Shown: positions 7,031 to 15,568 of the stretch, piece by piece
How positions within the stretch are numbered: position 1 is the stretch's first letter
Layout: each line of letters starts with the position of its first letter
Origin: CAZDET01 sp964504335
Lineage (GTDB): Bacteria; Bacteroidota; Bacteroidia; Chitinophagales; Saprospiraceae
Direction: 5' to 3'
Assembly: GCA_964504335.1 (NCBI GenBank)
Contig: CAZDET010000038.1
Coordinates: forward strand, 1-48,279
Length of the DNA stretch: 48,279 bases
The notes under the pieces: generated by a model
Databases searched by the model: none
The model's input: only the letters and a program-made list of their open reading frames with translations
What the model was told of the DNA's origin: nothing
Translations under genes and position numbers: made by a program

Positions 7031-8824
7031 ATGACCGAACCGACCCCAACATTTTACGCCCAGCGTCGGGATCAGATTATGGCCGAAGCCGGTGCAGCCC
7101 GACAGCGTTTCAACCAGCTGGCATGGGTGCGGCTGGGGGTATTTGTAGGAGGACTCGCGCTCATTGTACTTGCCTGGGCCTACACCTGGTGGGCAGGGCT
7201 CTTGAGTGTACTGGTTTTTCTGTTTGGGTTTTACCGATTCGTCCAATGGCACCAGGGCATCTTGCGGCGGGCAGTGTATCTGGAGGCCCTGGCGGAAGTA
7301 AATGAGCGGGAACGAAAGGCCCTGGAGTACGACTTCAATGCCTTCCCGACGGGCGCTGAATGGATGGATGCATTGCACCCCTATACCCTTGACCTGGACA
7401 TTTTCGGTCCGTTTTCCCTTTATCAGCTGCTGGTTCGGTGTACCACCGCCGTGGGCAGAGAACGCCTGGCCCAGTGGTTGCTGGCACCCGCTACCGAAGA
7501 AGTCGTGAGCACGCGGCAGGAAGCAGTGGCGGAATTAGCAGGCGATTATAAATGGCGGCAGCATTTACTCGCTATGGGAGCGGAACTGAACGACTCGCTC
7601 CAGGTGCGCGATCAGCTGAAGCATTGGTTAGAAGAACCACCATTGGTACTGGGGAATCGGGGCTTACGAACTGCGCTTTGGGGAATTCCCATTTTCATAG
7701 CATTGGGGATTGTGGCTATCGCCCTCGGGTTGCCTTGGGGTGCAGGTTTGCTATTTCTCGTACCACCTGGATTGATCTTGCAAAAGCATGCCGAGGCCAT
7801 TCAGCGCATTCATTCCTACACGGCGTTTGCGGGGAATTTGCTGAAGCAATACGGCAATTTGATGGAATCCATTGAGGAGCAGTCGTTTCAATCCCATTAT
7901 CTAAAACAATTGCACACCACTTTTATTCAGGACCAAAAGGCGGCCAGTAGTAGCATTCGCCGTTTGGGCTACATCATCAGCCAATTAGACGTCCGCTACA
8001 ACGCCTTTGCGGTTCTTCTGGAATTTTCGATGTTATGGAGCTTGCAATTTATCTACCGGCTCGACAAATGGCGTGCGGCGCACCGGGAGCTGTTGCTCGA
8101 TTGGTTCGACGCCCTTGCGGAACTGGAGGCCTTGCAAAGCTTCGCCAACCTCTACTTCAATTATCCTGACTGGTCCTTCCCCATACTAACCGATCAACCG
8201 GCCATCGAAGCGGATGCGCTCGGCCATCCGTTGTTACCTCCGAATAAGCGCGTCACCAACAACTTATCGATGCCCACCCAGGGGCATATTCATCTGATCA
8301 CTGGTTCTAATATGGCCGGGAAAAGTACCTGGCTGCGCACCGTTGGGATCAACCTCGTGCTCGCGCAAGCAGGATCGCCCGTATGCGCCCGTTCCATTTG
8401 CCTTCCACCGCTACAGGTGTACACGAGCATGCGCACCCAGGACGCTCTCCACGAAAGCACCTCCTCTTTTTACGCGGAGCTCAAACGCCTCAAAACCATC
8501 ATCGATGCGGTGGAGCACCCCAGCGAACGCCCGGTTTTTTTCATCCTCGACGAAATCCTCAAAGGCACTAATAGCCGCGACCGCCATACCGGCGCTAAAG
8601 CGCTCATCCGCCAGCTCATCCGCCAGCGCGCGGCGGGTCTCATCGCCACCCACGATCTTGAATTGGCCGTCATGGAAGCCGAAACCGGTAGCCAGGTCGA
8701 AAACTGGGCGATGGAAGTCCGCATTGAAAATGGCCAGCTCTTTTTCGATTACCAACTCCGCCCGGGTGTCAGTGAAAGCTTTAATGCCACCCTGTTGATG
8801 CGGGAAATGGGGATACGGATCTGA
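7031..8824 (+). CDS. Membrane-anchored MutS-like ATPase
   Basis: A 597-residue protein combining a C-terminal MutS ATPase domain with predicted membrane segments. Residues 35-70 and 213-250 each form a hydrophobic hairpin. The middle (about 260-380) resembles the MutS lever/clamp helices. The ATPase has Walker A TGSNMAGKST (424-433), the ST(S)SFYAEL signature-like helix and Walker B FFILDEILKGTN with the following H-loop THD. The mismatch-recognition and connector domains I and II of true MutS are absent. Family knowledge: membrane-bound MutS homologues of this type are common in Bacteroidota and their role is unproven. It is convergent with nadB across the scaffold gap. Confidence 0.85.
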   Translation: MTEPTPTFYAQRRDQIMAEAGAARQRFNQLAWVRLGVFVGGLALIVLAWAYTWWAGLLSVLVFLFGFYRFVQWHQGILRRAVYLEALAEVNERERKALEYDFNAFPTGAEWMDALHPYTLDLDIFGPFSLYQLLVRCTTAVGRERLAQWLLAPATEEVVSTRQEAVAELAGDYKWRQHLLAMGAELNDSLQVRDQLKHWLEEPPLVLGNRGLRTALWGIPIFIALGIVAIALGLPWGAGLLFLVPPGLILQKHAEAIQRIHSYTAFAGNLLKQYGNLMESIEEQSFQSHYLKQLHTTFIQDQKAASSSIRRLGYIISQLDVRYNAFAVLLEFSMLWSLQFIYRLDKWRAAHRELLLDWFDALAELEALQSFANLYFNYPDWSFPILTDQPAIEADALGHPLLPPNKRVTNNLSMPTQGHIHLITGSNMAGKSTWLRTVGINLVLAQAGSPVCARSICLPPLQVYTSMRTQDALHESTSSFYAELKRLKTIIDAVEHPSERPVFFILDEILKGTNSRDRHTGAKALIRQLIRQRAAGLIATHDLELAVMEAETGSQVENWAMEVRIENGQLFFDYQLRPGVSESFNATLLMREMGIRI

Positions 8825-8829
8825 GGTGG

Positions 8830-8929
8830 NNNNNNNNNNNNNNNNNNNNNNNNNNNNNNNNNNNNNNNNNNNNNNNNNNNNNNNNNNNNNNNNNNNNNNN
8901 NNNNNNNNNNNNNNNNNNNNNNNNNNNNN
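8830..8929. other. Scaffold gap (100 N)
   Basis: Exactly 100 N, the conventional filler for a gap of unknown size. Both contig ends carry the same 8 bases (tgaggtgg at 8822-8829 and 8930-8937). If that is an unrecognised overlap, the stops of the MutS-like gene and nadB would be only about 11 bp apart and nothing is missing. Confidence 0.95.
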
Positions 8930-8943
8930 TGAGGTGGTGAGGG

Positions 8944-10548
8944 TTAGAGAATGGTGTGTTGGATGAAGTCTAGTTTGTGGGGATAATCGGTGGTGAAATG
9001 GAGGCCGCGGCTTTCGCGACGCATGCTGGCGGACCGATTGATTACATAGGCATTGGTGATGAGGTTGCGCAGTTCGCAAAGTTGGGGGGAGAGCGTGGTG
9101 GTGTTGTAGAGCGCTTCTGTTTCGGTATAGAGGAGGTGCAGGCGATCTTTGGCGCGGCGGGCGCGCACGTCTGAGCGTACGATGCCGACGTAGCTGCTCA
9201 TTACCTCCTTTAATTCCTTCAGGCTTTGGGTGATGAGTACCATTTCCTTCGGCTGGGTCGTTCCGGCAGCATTCCATTCGGGGATACCATCCACCAATTC
9301 GGCCCCGTCGATTTCTTTCGCAATGACGGCGGCGATCCGGTGCCCGAAAACCAGGGCTTCCAGCAGGCTATTGGAAGCGAGGCGGTTGGCACCGTGGAGG
9401 CCGGTACAGGTGCATTCGCCGCAGGCAAAAAGGCGATCGATGGAACTGCGGCCATCCGGATCGACTTTGATCCCACCGCATAAATAATGGCAGGCCGGCA
9501 CTACCGGAATCATTTGCTGCATCGGATCAATACCGATGCTCATACACTTTTCGTAGATGTTGGGAAAGTGATCGACGAAGCCCTCTTTATCCAGATGTCG
9601 ACAATCGAGGAACATGCATTCTTCCCCACTCAGCTTCATTTCGTTGTCGATGGCCCGGGCTACAATATCGCGAGGAGCAAGGCTTTTGCGTGGATCGTAT
9701 TTGTGCATAAATTCTTCGCCGGCCCGATCCTTCAGGATGCCGCCGTAGCCACGCACGGCTTCCGATACGAGAAAAGCGGGATTTTCGCCCGCCGGATTGA
9801 ATAGGGCAGTGGGGTGAAACTGCACGAATTCCATATTCTCCAAGTGGCCCTTGGCCCGATAGACCATGGCAATACCGTCGCCCGAAGCGATCACCGGATT
9901 GGTGGTAGTGCGGTACACTTGTCCGCCGCCGCCGGTTGCCACGACGGTCATACGGGCTCGGAAGGTCTCGATTTGCTGGGTTTGCTTATTGAGCACGTAG
10001 GCCCCGTAGCACTCAATATGAGGCGTCAGGCGGGTGATGGTATAGCCCAAGTGGTGTTGAGTAATCAGATCGACGGCGAAGTAATGCTCGTGGATGTGAA
10101 TATTGGCGTAGTCATCTGCCTTGGCGGAAAGGGCCCGCTGAATTTCCCAGCCCGTGATGTCTTTGTAGTGCAGAATACGATTTTCCGAATGCCCCCCTTC
10201 CCGTCCGAGATCGTACTCGGAATCATCCTGAATGCGGTCGAAACGTGCGCCCCAGTCGATGATTTCCTGAACGCGCTCTGGCCCTTCTTTCACTACGATT
10301 TCCACGACGGCCTTATCACAAAGACCGGCACCGGCATCGAGGGTATCTTCAATGTGCTTGGCGTAGGTATCCACTTCGGTATCCCATACGGCAGCGACTC
10401 CACCCTGCGCGTAGCTGGTGTTGCTCTCTGCTTCGCGCGTCTTGGTAAACACGTCGATGCGTAGGTCCGGACGGGCTTGAGCCAACTTGATGGCGGTGGT
10501 AAGGCCGCCGATACCCGATCCGATGATGAGAATGTCGGTGGAGTGCAT
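8944..10548 (-). CDS. nadB: L-aspartate oxidase NadB
   Basis: Predicted 534-residue FAD enzyme that oxidises L-aspartate to iminoaspartate, the first step of de novo NAD synthesis. The N-terminal dinucleotide-binding motif is IIGSGIGGLTTA (8-19). NadB/SdhA-family signatures follow: SYAQGGVAAV, GREGGHSENRILH, VQFHPTALF, SEAVRGYGG and the C-terminal HGANRLASNSLLEALVFG flavin-binding stretch. The length matches E. coli NadB (about 540). No nadA or nadC is adjacent. It is convergent with the MutS-like gene. Confidence 0.95.
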   Translation of the reverse strand: MHSTDILIIGSGIGGLTTAIKLAQARPDLRIDVFTKTREAESNTSYAQGGVAAVWDTEVDTYAKHIEDTLDAGAGLCDKAVVEIVVKEGPERVQEIIDWGARFDRIQDDSEYDLGREGGHSENRILHYKDITGWEIQRALSAKADDYANIHIHEHYFAVDLITQHHLGYTITRLTPHIECYGAYVLNKQTQQIETFRARMTVVATGGGGQVYRTTTNPVIASGDGIAMVYRAKGHLENMEFVQFHPTALFNPAGENPAFLVSEAVRGYGGILKDRAGEEFMHKYDPRKSLAPRDIVARAIDNEMKLSGEECMFLDCRHLDKEGFVDHFPNIYEKCMSIGIDPMQQMIPVVPACHYLCGGIKVDPDGRSSIDRLFACGECTCTGLHGANRLASNSLLEALVFGHRIAAVIAKEIDGAELVDGIPEWNAAGTTQPKEMVLITQSLKELKEVMSSYVGIVRSDVRARRAKDRLHLLYTETEALYNTTTLSPQLCELRNLITNAYVINRSASMRRESRGLHFTTDYPHKLDFIQHTIL

Positions 10549-11029
10549 ATGCGTAAATTAGGTCCCCAGAGAGGCGCTAAAATGAAGAACGTACAACTTG
10601 AGGTGTGGGATAGGTCTAGAAACTCTGGTTCTGCACTTAAGGGTTTTGGCGGGCAGAATGTTTATAGCCTTTTTGAATTTTGAGTAACCGCTTCAGATAC
10701 CGGCCAGACCGATGGGAAGGAAATAGGCTTCCCGGCCGGCTGCCGAGCCGACTGCTGGCCGGGCCGGTCGCACACCATTATACGTGGGTGGGACGCCCAC
10801 CCTCCTCTCCTGCCTACCTTTGAGGGTACACAGGCAGCCCGAGCGTGCAACACCCTGCACGCGGCTACCAACGATGTGAACGGCCGTATTGAAAATCAAT
10901 AATGAGCATCTGAAACGAAGTACTGCCAGATCGACAGCCTATTTTTAGAGCGGTGCTGCAAAGATAGGCCTTTCCGGAATAGGAGTCAACCATTTACCTA
11001 CCTTTGACAGCTGATCAATGTACTGTCGG
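10549..11029. other. Intergenic region with GC-rich hairpin cluster
   Basis: About 480 bp lie between divergent nadB and the GT4 gene. From about 10690 to 10880 the DNA is a dense run of stem-loops: gggaag/cttccc (around 10715-10733), long ccggccgg-type complementary blocks (10731-10767), gggtggg/cccaccc (10785-10801), ctgcct/aggcag with an inner tacc/ggta (10810-10836), and gcgtgca/tgcacgc (10843-10862). Two minus-strand frames of 68-69 codons cross it, but they are arginine/glycine-rich with no family and I do not call them genes. It looks like a folded non-coding repeat or RNA. The rest is unremarkable apart from the promoter at 10999. Confidence 0.5.
10999..11006 (+). promoter_or_regulatory. 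Minus-7 box ahead of the GT4 gene
   Basis: TACCTTTG is a perfect match to the Bacteroidota TAnnTTTG element, about 24 bp before the chosen ATG at 11030. No good TTTG is seen at the expected minus-33 position, so this is a half-supported promoter. Confidence 0.45.
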
Positions 11030-12157
11030 ATGCGCATCGCCCTCAATGCCCGCTTCCTGTTGCCTCATCGAATGGAAGGAATCGGCCGGTTTTCTGCCGA
11101 AATCACTCGGCGGCTAATCGAACGGCGGCCGGCCGATGAGTTTATCCTGCTTTTTGATCGTCCGTACGACCCGCTGTATACCGCCGCACCCAATGCGTCG
11201 GGGGTCGCCCTTCCGCCTCCGGCCCGGCATCCCATCCTCTGGTATTTCTGGTTCGAATGGAGTTTGCCCATCTATTTTCAGCGAGCCCAACCCGATCTGT
11301 TTATTTCTTTCGACGGCTATTGCTCCCTGCGCGCGCAAGTACCAACCATCCTGACTCTCCACGATATCGCTTATGTGCATTATCCCAGGCAAGTGCCGGG
11401 ACTGGTGAGGCGCTATTACCAGCACTATGTACCCAGGTACCTGAAGCGAGCCGACCGAGTAATTACCGTTTCGAACTTTGTCCGTCGAGATATCATCGAA
11501 CAATACCATATCGATCCGGAAAAAATCCACATCGCCTGCAACGGGGTGCGCCCGGTATTTCAGCCGCTATCTGATGCCGATCGTCAGAATGTGCGGGAAA
11601 CCTTCACCGGTGGTCGTCCTTATTTTCTATTCCTAGGCGCAATCCACCCGCGAAAAAACGTTGACCGCCTCATTCGGGCTTACGATCGCTTTCGGGAGCA
11701 ATCCGACTCCAATGTTCAATTACTGATCGGCGGGCGCCTTGCCTGGCAAACTGACGCTGTGCGGCAGGCGCACCGTTCCGCCCGCTTTCGATCGGATATT
11801 CATTTTCTGGGATATTTACCGGATAGCGACGTACCAAGGCTACTCGGGGCCGCGGAGGCCCTGGTGTACGTAAGTCTCTCGGAGGGCTTTGGGGTGCCTA
11901 TTCTGGAGGCCCTGCATTCGGAAGTACCCGTAATTACTTCCAACACCTCGAGCCTGCCCGAAGTGGCCGGCAACGCGGCGCTCCTCGTCGACCCCACCTG
12001 TATCGATTCTATTGCCACGGCCATGGTCCGGCTAGCGGGTCAACCCAATCTCGCCAACCGGCTGATCGAGGCGGGCCGCCTTCAGCGGGAGCACTTCACC
12101 TGGGAGCGGGCAACTGATGCCTTTGAGGTTGTTATCAACCGGGTAATCAGTGGTTGA
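11030..12157 (+). CDS. Glycosyltransferase family 4 (GT-B)
   Basis: A 375-residue GT-B enzyme that transfers a sugar from a nucleotide donor with retention. The N-terminus MRIALNARFL with the GIGRFSAEI loop is typical of the mannosyltransferase-like GT4 group. The C-terminal Rossmann half shows FLGAIHPRKNVDRLIRA and the EX7E donor motif region SLSEGFGVPILEAL. Acceptor and sugar cannot be told from sequence. I use the ATG at 11030; the in-frame ATG at 11018 would add only four residues and lies very close to the predicted transcription start. It stands alone, convergent with the M20 peptidase (14 bp between stops). Confidence 0.88.
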   Translation: MRIALNARFLLPHRMEGIGRFSAEITRRLIERRPADEFILLFDRPYDPLYTAAPNASGVALPPPARHPILWYFWFEWSLPIYFQRAQPDLFISFDGYCSLRAQVPTILTLHDIAYVHYPRQVPGLVRRYYQHYVPRYLKRADRVITVSNFVRRDIIEQYHIDPEKIHIACNGVRPVFQPLSDADRQNVRETFTGGRPYFLFLGAIHPRKNVDRLIRAYDRFREQSDSNVQLLIGGRLAWQTDAVRQAHRSARFRSDIHFLGYLPDSDVPRLLGAAEALVYVSLSEGFGVPILEALHSEVPVITSNTSSLPEVAGNAALLVDPTCIDSIATAMVRLAGQPNLANRLIEAGRLQREHFTWERATDAFEVVINRVISG

Positions 12158-12171
12158 TGCGTTAACCGATT

Positions 12172-13701
12172 TTATTCAATCGGCGTTCTCAAGATCCCGT
12201 AGCAGGTAGCTACTCCGCGGAAATAATTGGCTAGCAACAGGTTCTCATTCGGGCTGTGCTGGTTGTTGTCAGGATTGACAAGCGGGACGATGACTGCCGG
12301 TACTTCCAGGGTTTGAACGAAGGGGGCAATCGGGATCGAGCCGCCGTGGGTGCGGATTTTGATGATATCCGCTCCAAACAACCCACTTAATGCACGCTCC
12401 AGCCATTCGCCGGTGGGGGCATCCAGATCGGTGCGGAAGGCACCGTAGGAGATACGGCTGGCGAAGCCGGCAATTCGCGGATGGGTATTGCGCTCTTCCT
12501 CGGTGGGTTCGCGGCCTTCGACGATGTAGTATCCCTGTTCTTCAACATGATTGCGCAGCAGTTGCAGCAAGCGCTCCGGATCGCTTTCCTTGACCAGTCG
12601 AATGTCGATATCAGCAACGGCATTGGCGGGTACAATGGTCCGAACGGCCCGGCCGACCCATCCGCTGGAAAGCCCGCGGATATTCAGGCTCGGATACTGG
12701 ATAGCTTCCTGGAGGGTGCCCCCGACGCGGTCGGGTTGGGCAAAACCCAACTCGGCATTGATCGCTCGAAGGTCATCGGGCACCTGAGCGAGGGTCGCCC
12801 GCATCTCCTCGGTGAGCGTAACGCCGTCGTACCAGCCCGGAATGGTGACCCGGCCTTGATCGTCTTTCATACTTGCCAGCAACTGGGCAAGCCGCAACGC
12901 GGGATTAGGGGCATAGTTGCCGTAATGGCCGCTGTGCAGGGGCACCTTCGGGCCAAATATGTTGATCCGCGCCGTAGCAATTCCCCGGGCCCCGAATACC
13001 AAGGTTGGCTGATTGCTGATGTGCGGCGGCCCATCGAGAATCACAAAGTGGTCGGCGGCCAGCAGTTCCCGATTAGCGGTTACGACGGGAGGGAGATTGG
13101 GCGAACCGAGCTCCTCCTCGGTATCCATAATGATCTTGATGTTGTAAGTGGGTTGCTTCCCCTCCAGCCGCAGGTGGTTCCAGGCGGCCAGCAACATGAC
13201 GATGGGTCCTTTGGCATCCGATGCCGAACGAACGAACACCCGCAGGCTGTCCATCATCACGACAGATTCCTTCGCCGAGAGCTCATTGAGAAATTCGTAG
13301 CCGCTCTCGCGGTCATAGCCCAGAGTGGGCGTCCAGGGGCGGCCATTGGCCCAGCGGGTGGGATCGACGGGCTGCCCGTCTACCTGCACGTAGAAAAGCA
13401 CGGTGGGGGCATCCGGCCCTGCCTCTAGCCAACTGGCCAGTAACACATCAATCCCTTCGGTGGGGATGCGCTGGAGTTCGAATCCTACCTCCCCGAAAGC
13501 GCGTTCCAGCCATTGGATATTCGGCTCCAAGTCTTCGGCCCGGTTGGCATCGTTGGGCATCGATAAAAACTCATACAGCTTTGGCAGGTGGGTCAGTGCC
13601 GTGCGGTGCGTGGGATATATCGTTTGCCCCCACAACAAACCAAAGCCGAAACACATCCACAGGAAACATACTAAGATTGGAATTCGCATAACAATTTGCA
13701 T
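12172..13701 (-). CDS. Secreted M20-family metallopeptidase-like protein
   Basis: A 509-residue exported protein with a signal peptide (about 5-25, MRIPILVCFL to GLLWGQ; the real start may be the second Met at 13689). It has the M20/M25/M40 fold with the bridging-Asp motif SDAKGP (D162), the catalytic/ligand pair DTEEELGSPN (E195, E196), the ligand motif ILDGPP (D223), HSGHYGN of the dimerisation domain and the C-terminal THGGSIP His. The usual HxD motif reads VQVDGQPVDP, so the first zinc-ligand His is Gln106. Family members are di-zinc amino- or carboxypeptidases. With one ligand lost it may use a single metal or be inactive, which is inference. Confidence 0.85.
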   Translation of the reverse strand: MQIVMRIPILVCFLWMCFGFGLLWGQTIYPTHRTALTHLPKLYEFLSMPNDANRAEDLEPNIQWLERAFGEVGFELQRIPTEGIDVLLASWLEAGPDAPTVLFYVQVDGQPVDPTRWANGRPWTPTLGYDRESGYEFLNELSAKESVVMMDSLRVFVRSASDAKGPIVMLLAAWNHLRLEGKQPTYNIKIIMDTEEELGSPNLPPVVTANRELLAADHFVILDGPPHISNQPTLVFGARGIATARINIFGPKVPLHSGHYGNYAPNPALRLAQLLASMKDDQGRVTIPGWYDGVTLTEEMRATLAQVPDDLRAINAELGFAQPDRVGGTLQEAIQYPSLNIRGLSSGWVGRAVRTIVPANAVADIDIRLVKESDPERLLQLLRNHVEEQGYYIVEGREPTEEERNTHPRIAGFASRISYGAFRTDLDAPTGEWLERALSGLFGADIIKIRTHGGSIPIAPFVQTLEVPAVIVPLVNPDNNQHSPNENLLLANYFRGVATCYGILRTPIE

Positions 13702-13848
13702 TCAGAGGATCATCAATCGCTTACAAAGAGGTTGTCACTCGTCACAATTTGGTAATTGCTGATGGATTATCCACATCCGGCATTGACATTTTGTACCAAT
13801 ATTAGTACCTTACCCGTAAGCATACAACACAAATCCCAAGTGACACCC

Positions 13849-14171
13849 GCATCTAGGTCCCGTTTCCCACGAACAGCATCCTCTTGTCCCCCCACCGTTT
13901 AGATGCAACGTACTCATCATCCGATGAGACGCGAAAGTATTAATACACAATTATTCATATCACCACTCCGCCGCCAGCCGGATCAGCCCTAACCGGCGAT
14001 CTTATTCCGGACATTGTGGTTTTTTACCATAATTCCGTAAAACCCATGCTCTGTTTATATGCTCCGGCGGTAAATAGACGTTTGTAAGAAGCTACCTTCT
14101 GGTAGTCAATAGTCATCCCTATTGAGCCAAGCGTGCGGGTACCTCTTCGGTACACCGCACGATTTTTTTTT
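13849..14171 (+). ncRNA. Candidate structured non-coding RNA
   Basis: Seven successive stem-loops can be drawn on the plus strand. They are gcatcta/tagatgc (13849-13855 with 13900-13906), ctcatc/gatgag (13913-13928), gccgg/ccggc (13977-13997), ggtttt(tt)ac/gtaaaacc (14018-14044), ctacc/ggtag (14092-14105), tcaata/tattga (14106-14125) and the terminator stem (14132-14161) with nine T. No plus-strand gene exists upstream to use that terminator. I compared it by eye with tmRNA, RNase P RNA and SRP RNA and found none of their conserved cores; a 6S-like RNA is not excluded. Both the extent and the existence are tentative. Confidence 0.35.
14132..14171 (+). terminator. Strong rho-independent terminator, plus strand
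   Basis: The stem CGTGCGG (14132-14138) pairs with CCGCACG (14155-14161) and continues as GTACC/GGTAC with one bulged A and a 5-nt loop; nine T follow (14163-14171). The T tract is on the plus strand, so it serves a plus-strand transcript from the gene-free region, although the stem could also act for sucB on the other strand. Confidence 0.75.
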
Positions 14172-14196
14172 GTTGAGATTGAGAAGCTGTTCGAAT

Positions 14197-15492
14197 TTAG
14201 ATGCCGAGGAGCAACAACGTCGGGTCCTCCAATAACTCCTTCACTTTCACCAGGAACGTAACCGAAGAACTGCCGTCAATTACCCGGTGGTCGTAGCTGA
14301 GGGCCAGATACATCATCGGGCGGATTTTTACTTCGCCGTTCACCGCAACCGGGCGTTCTTTAATACCGTGCATCCCCAGAATTGCCGACTGCGGCTCGTT
14401 GATGATTGGAGTACTAAGCAGCGATCCGAATACGCCTCCATTAGTGATCGTAAAGGTGCCACCCTGCATTTCTTCCAGGCTCAGGCTGCCTTCACGCGCC
14501 TTGGTGGATAGCTCTTTAATCTTGTGCTCGATGTCGGCATAGTGCAGGCTTTCTACGTTGCGAACGGGCGGTACGACCAGGCCGTTGGGGGTAGATATGG
14601 CAATGCTGATATCGACGTAGTCGTGGTAGATCAACTCGTTCTCATCGATCATGGCATTCACATCGGGCATTTCCATAAGAACCTTGGCGCAGGCCTTGGC
14701 GAAGATGGACATGAAACCCAGCTTGATACCGAATTTCTCCACAAATTTTTCCTGCACGCGCTTGCGCAACGCCATTACCTCCGTGAGGTCCACCTCGTTG
14801 AAGGTGGTAAGCATAGCCGTTTCGTTCTTTGCCCTCACCAAGCGGGTAGCGATGGTGCGGCGCATACGCGACATTTTCTTGCGGTGTTCTTCGCGGCTGA
14901 ATTGAACCCCGCTGGTGGGAGATGAATAGGCCGGCTGCGGAGCGGATGGGGCCGGTGCTTCTTTTTGTTTGGGAGGAGCCGGCTTATTGGTTACGGCTTT
15001 TTGGGCATCGGCCTTGGTAATACGGCCATCGCGGCCCGTTCCCGAGACCTGGTCGGCCGGTACATCGTTTTCGCGCAAGATTTTGGCAGCCGCCGGAGAA
15101 GGCGTTCCGTGAGCATAGCTACCAGTGGCCGGGGCAGCGGGGGTAGGTGCGGTTTCCTGTGGCTGAGGCTCCGGTTCGGGCTGTGCTTTGCTACCCGATT
15201 CCTGCTGAGCGGAGCCATTACTGTCGCCCGATCCACCGCCGGACTCTGCGGTAACACTGGTGTCGATCTTTGCCACCAGGGCCCCTATCTCGAGATCATC
15301 ACCTTCGCTGGCCACGTAGATGAGCTTGCCGGCAGCTTCCGCCGGAAATTCGAGTGTGGCTTTATCAGATTCGAATTCGCAAATGGCTTCATCGAGTTCG
15401 ACGTATTCGCCATCTTCTTTTAGCCATTGAGAGAGCGTTACTTCGTTGACGGACTCCCCGATCACGGGAACTTTCATTTCGACAATACTCAT
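14197..15492 (-). CDS. sucB: 2-oxoglutarate dehydrogenase E2 (dihydrolipoyl succinyltransferase)
   Basis: Predicted 431-residue acyltransferase that moves the succinyl group from lipoyl-lysine to CoA in the TCA cycle. There is one N-terminal lipoyl domain with the ESDKATLE site (lipoylated K44). A Pro/Ala/Glu/Gln linker follows, then an E3/E1-binding domain (about 127-165, PSPAAAKILREN and GRDGRITKAD) and a catalytic core with YDHRVIDG (H402, D406). The pattern MKVPVIGESVNEV at the start favours 2-oxoglutarate over pyruvate or branched-chain E2. No E1 (sucA) is adjacent. It follows the propeller gene on the same strand after 76 bp. Confidence 0.92.
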   Translation of the reverse strand: MSIVEMKVPVIGESVNEVTLSQWLKEDGEYVELDEAICEFESDKATLEFPAEAAGKLIYVASEGDDLEIGALVAKIDTSVTAESGGGSGDSNGSAQQESGSKAQPEPEPQPQETAPTPAAPATGSYAHGTPSPAAAKILRENDVPADQVSGTGRDGRITKADAQKAVTNKPAPPKQKEAPAPSAPQPAYSSPTSGVQFSREEHRKKMSRMRRTIATRLVRAKNETAMLTTFNEVDLTEVMALRKRVQEKFVEKFGIKLGFMSIFAKACAKVLMEMPDVNAMIDENELIYHDYVDISIAISTPNGLVVPPVRNVESLHYADIEHKIKELSTKAREGSLSLEEMQGGTFTITNGGVFGSLLSTPIINEPQSAILGMHGIKERPVAVNGEVKIRPMMYLALSYDHRVIDGSSSVTFLVKVKELLEDPTLLLLGI

Positions 15493-15568
15493 ACAGTCGG
15501 TGGTCTTGCGTAGAATGTATAATGGTGTTTCAAGAAAAGGATCAAGCCGGTCTTCCGGTTCAAAAAAA

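Larger units (their letters stand above)
13702..14196. other. 495-bp intergenic region with hairpin chain
   Basis: No open frame of note on either strand. The region is upstream of the M20 gene and downstream of sucB (both minus strand), yet it ends in a plus-strand terminator. The hairpins from 13849 onward are listed separately as a candidate RNA. From 13702 to 13848 I see only AT-rich DNA, with a weak promoter-like stretch (cattttg, then tacctta) around 13790-13812. Confidence 0.5.

Noticed and set aside
10662..10899. Two overlapping minus-strand frames of 68-69 codons
   Set aside because: They run through a cluster of hairpins, are rich in Arg, Gly and Pro, have no family resemblance and overlap each other; the DNA is better explained as a structured non-coding block.
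13702..14196. tmRNA, RNase P RNA or SRP RNA in the gene-free region
   Set aside because: None of their conserved core sequences is present on either strand by eye.
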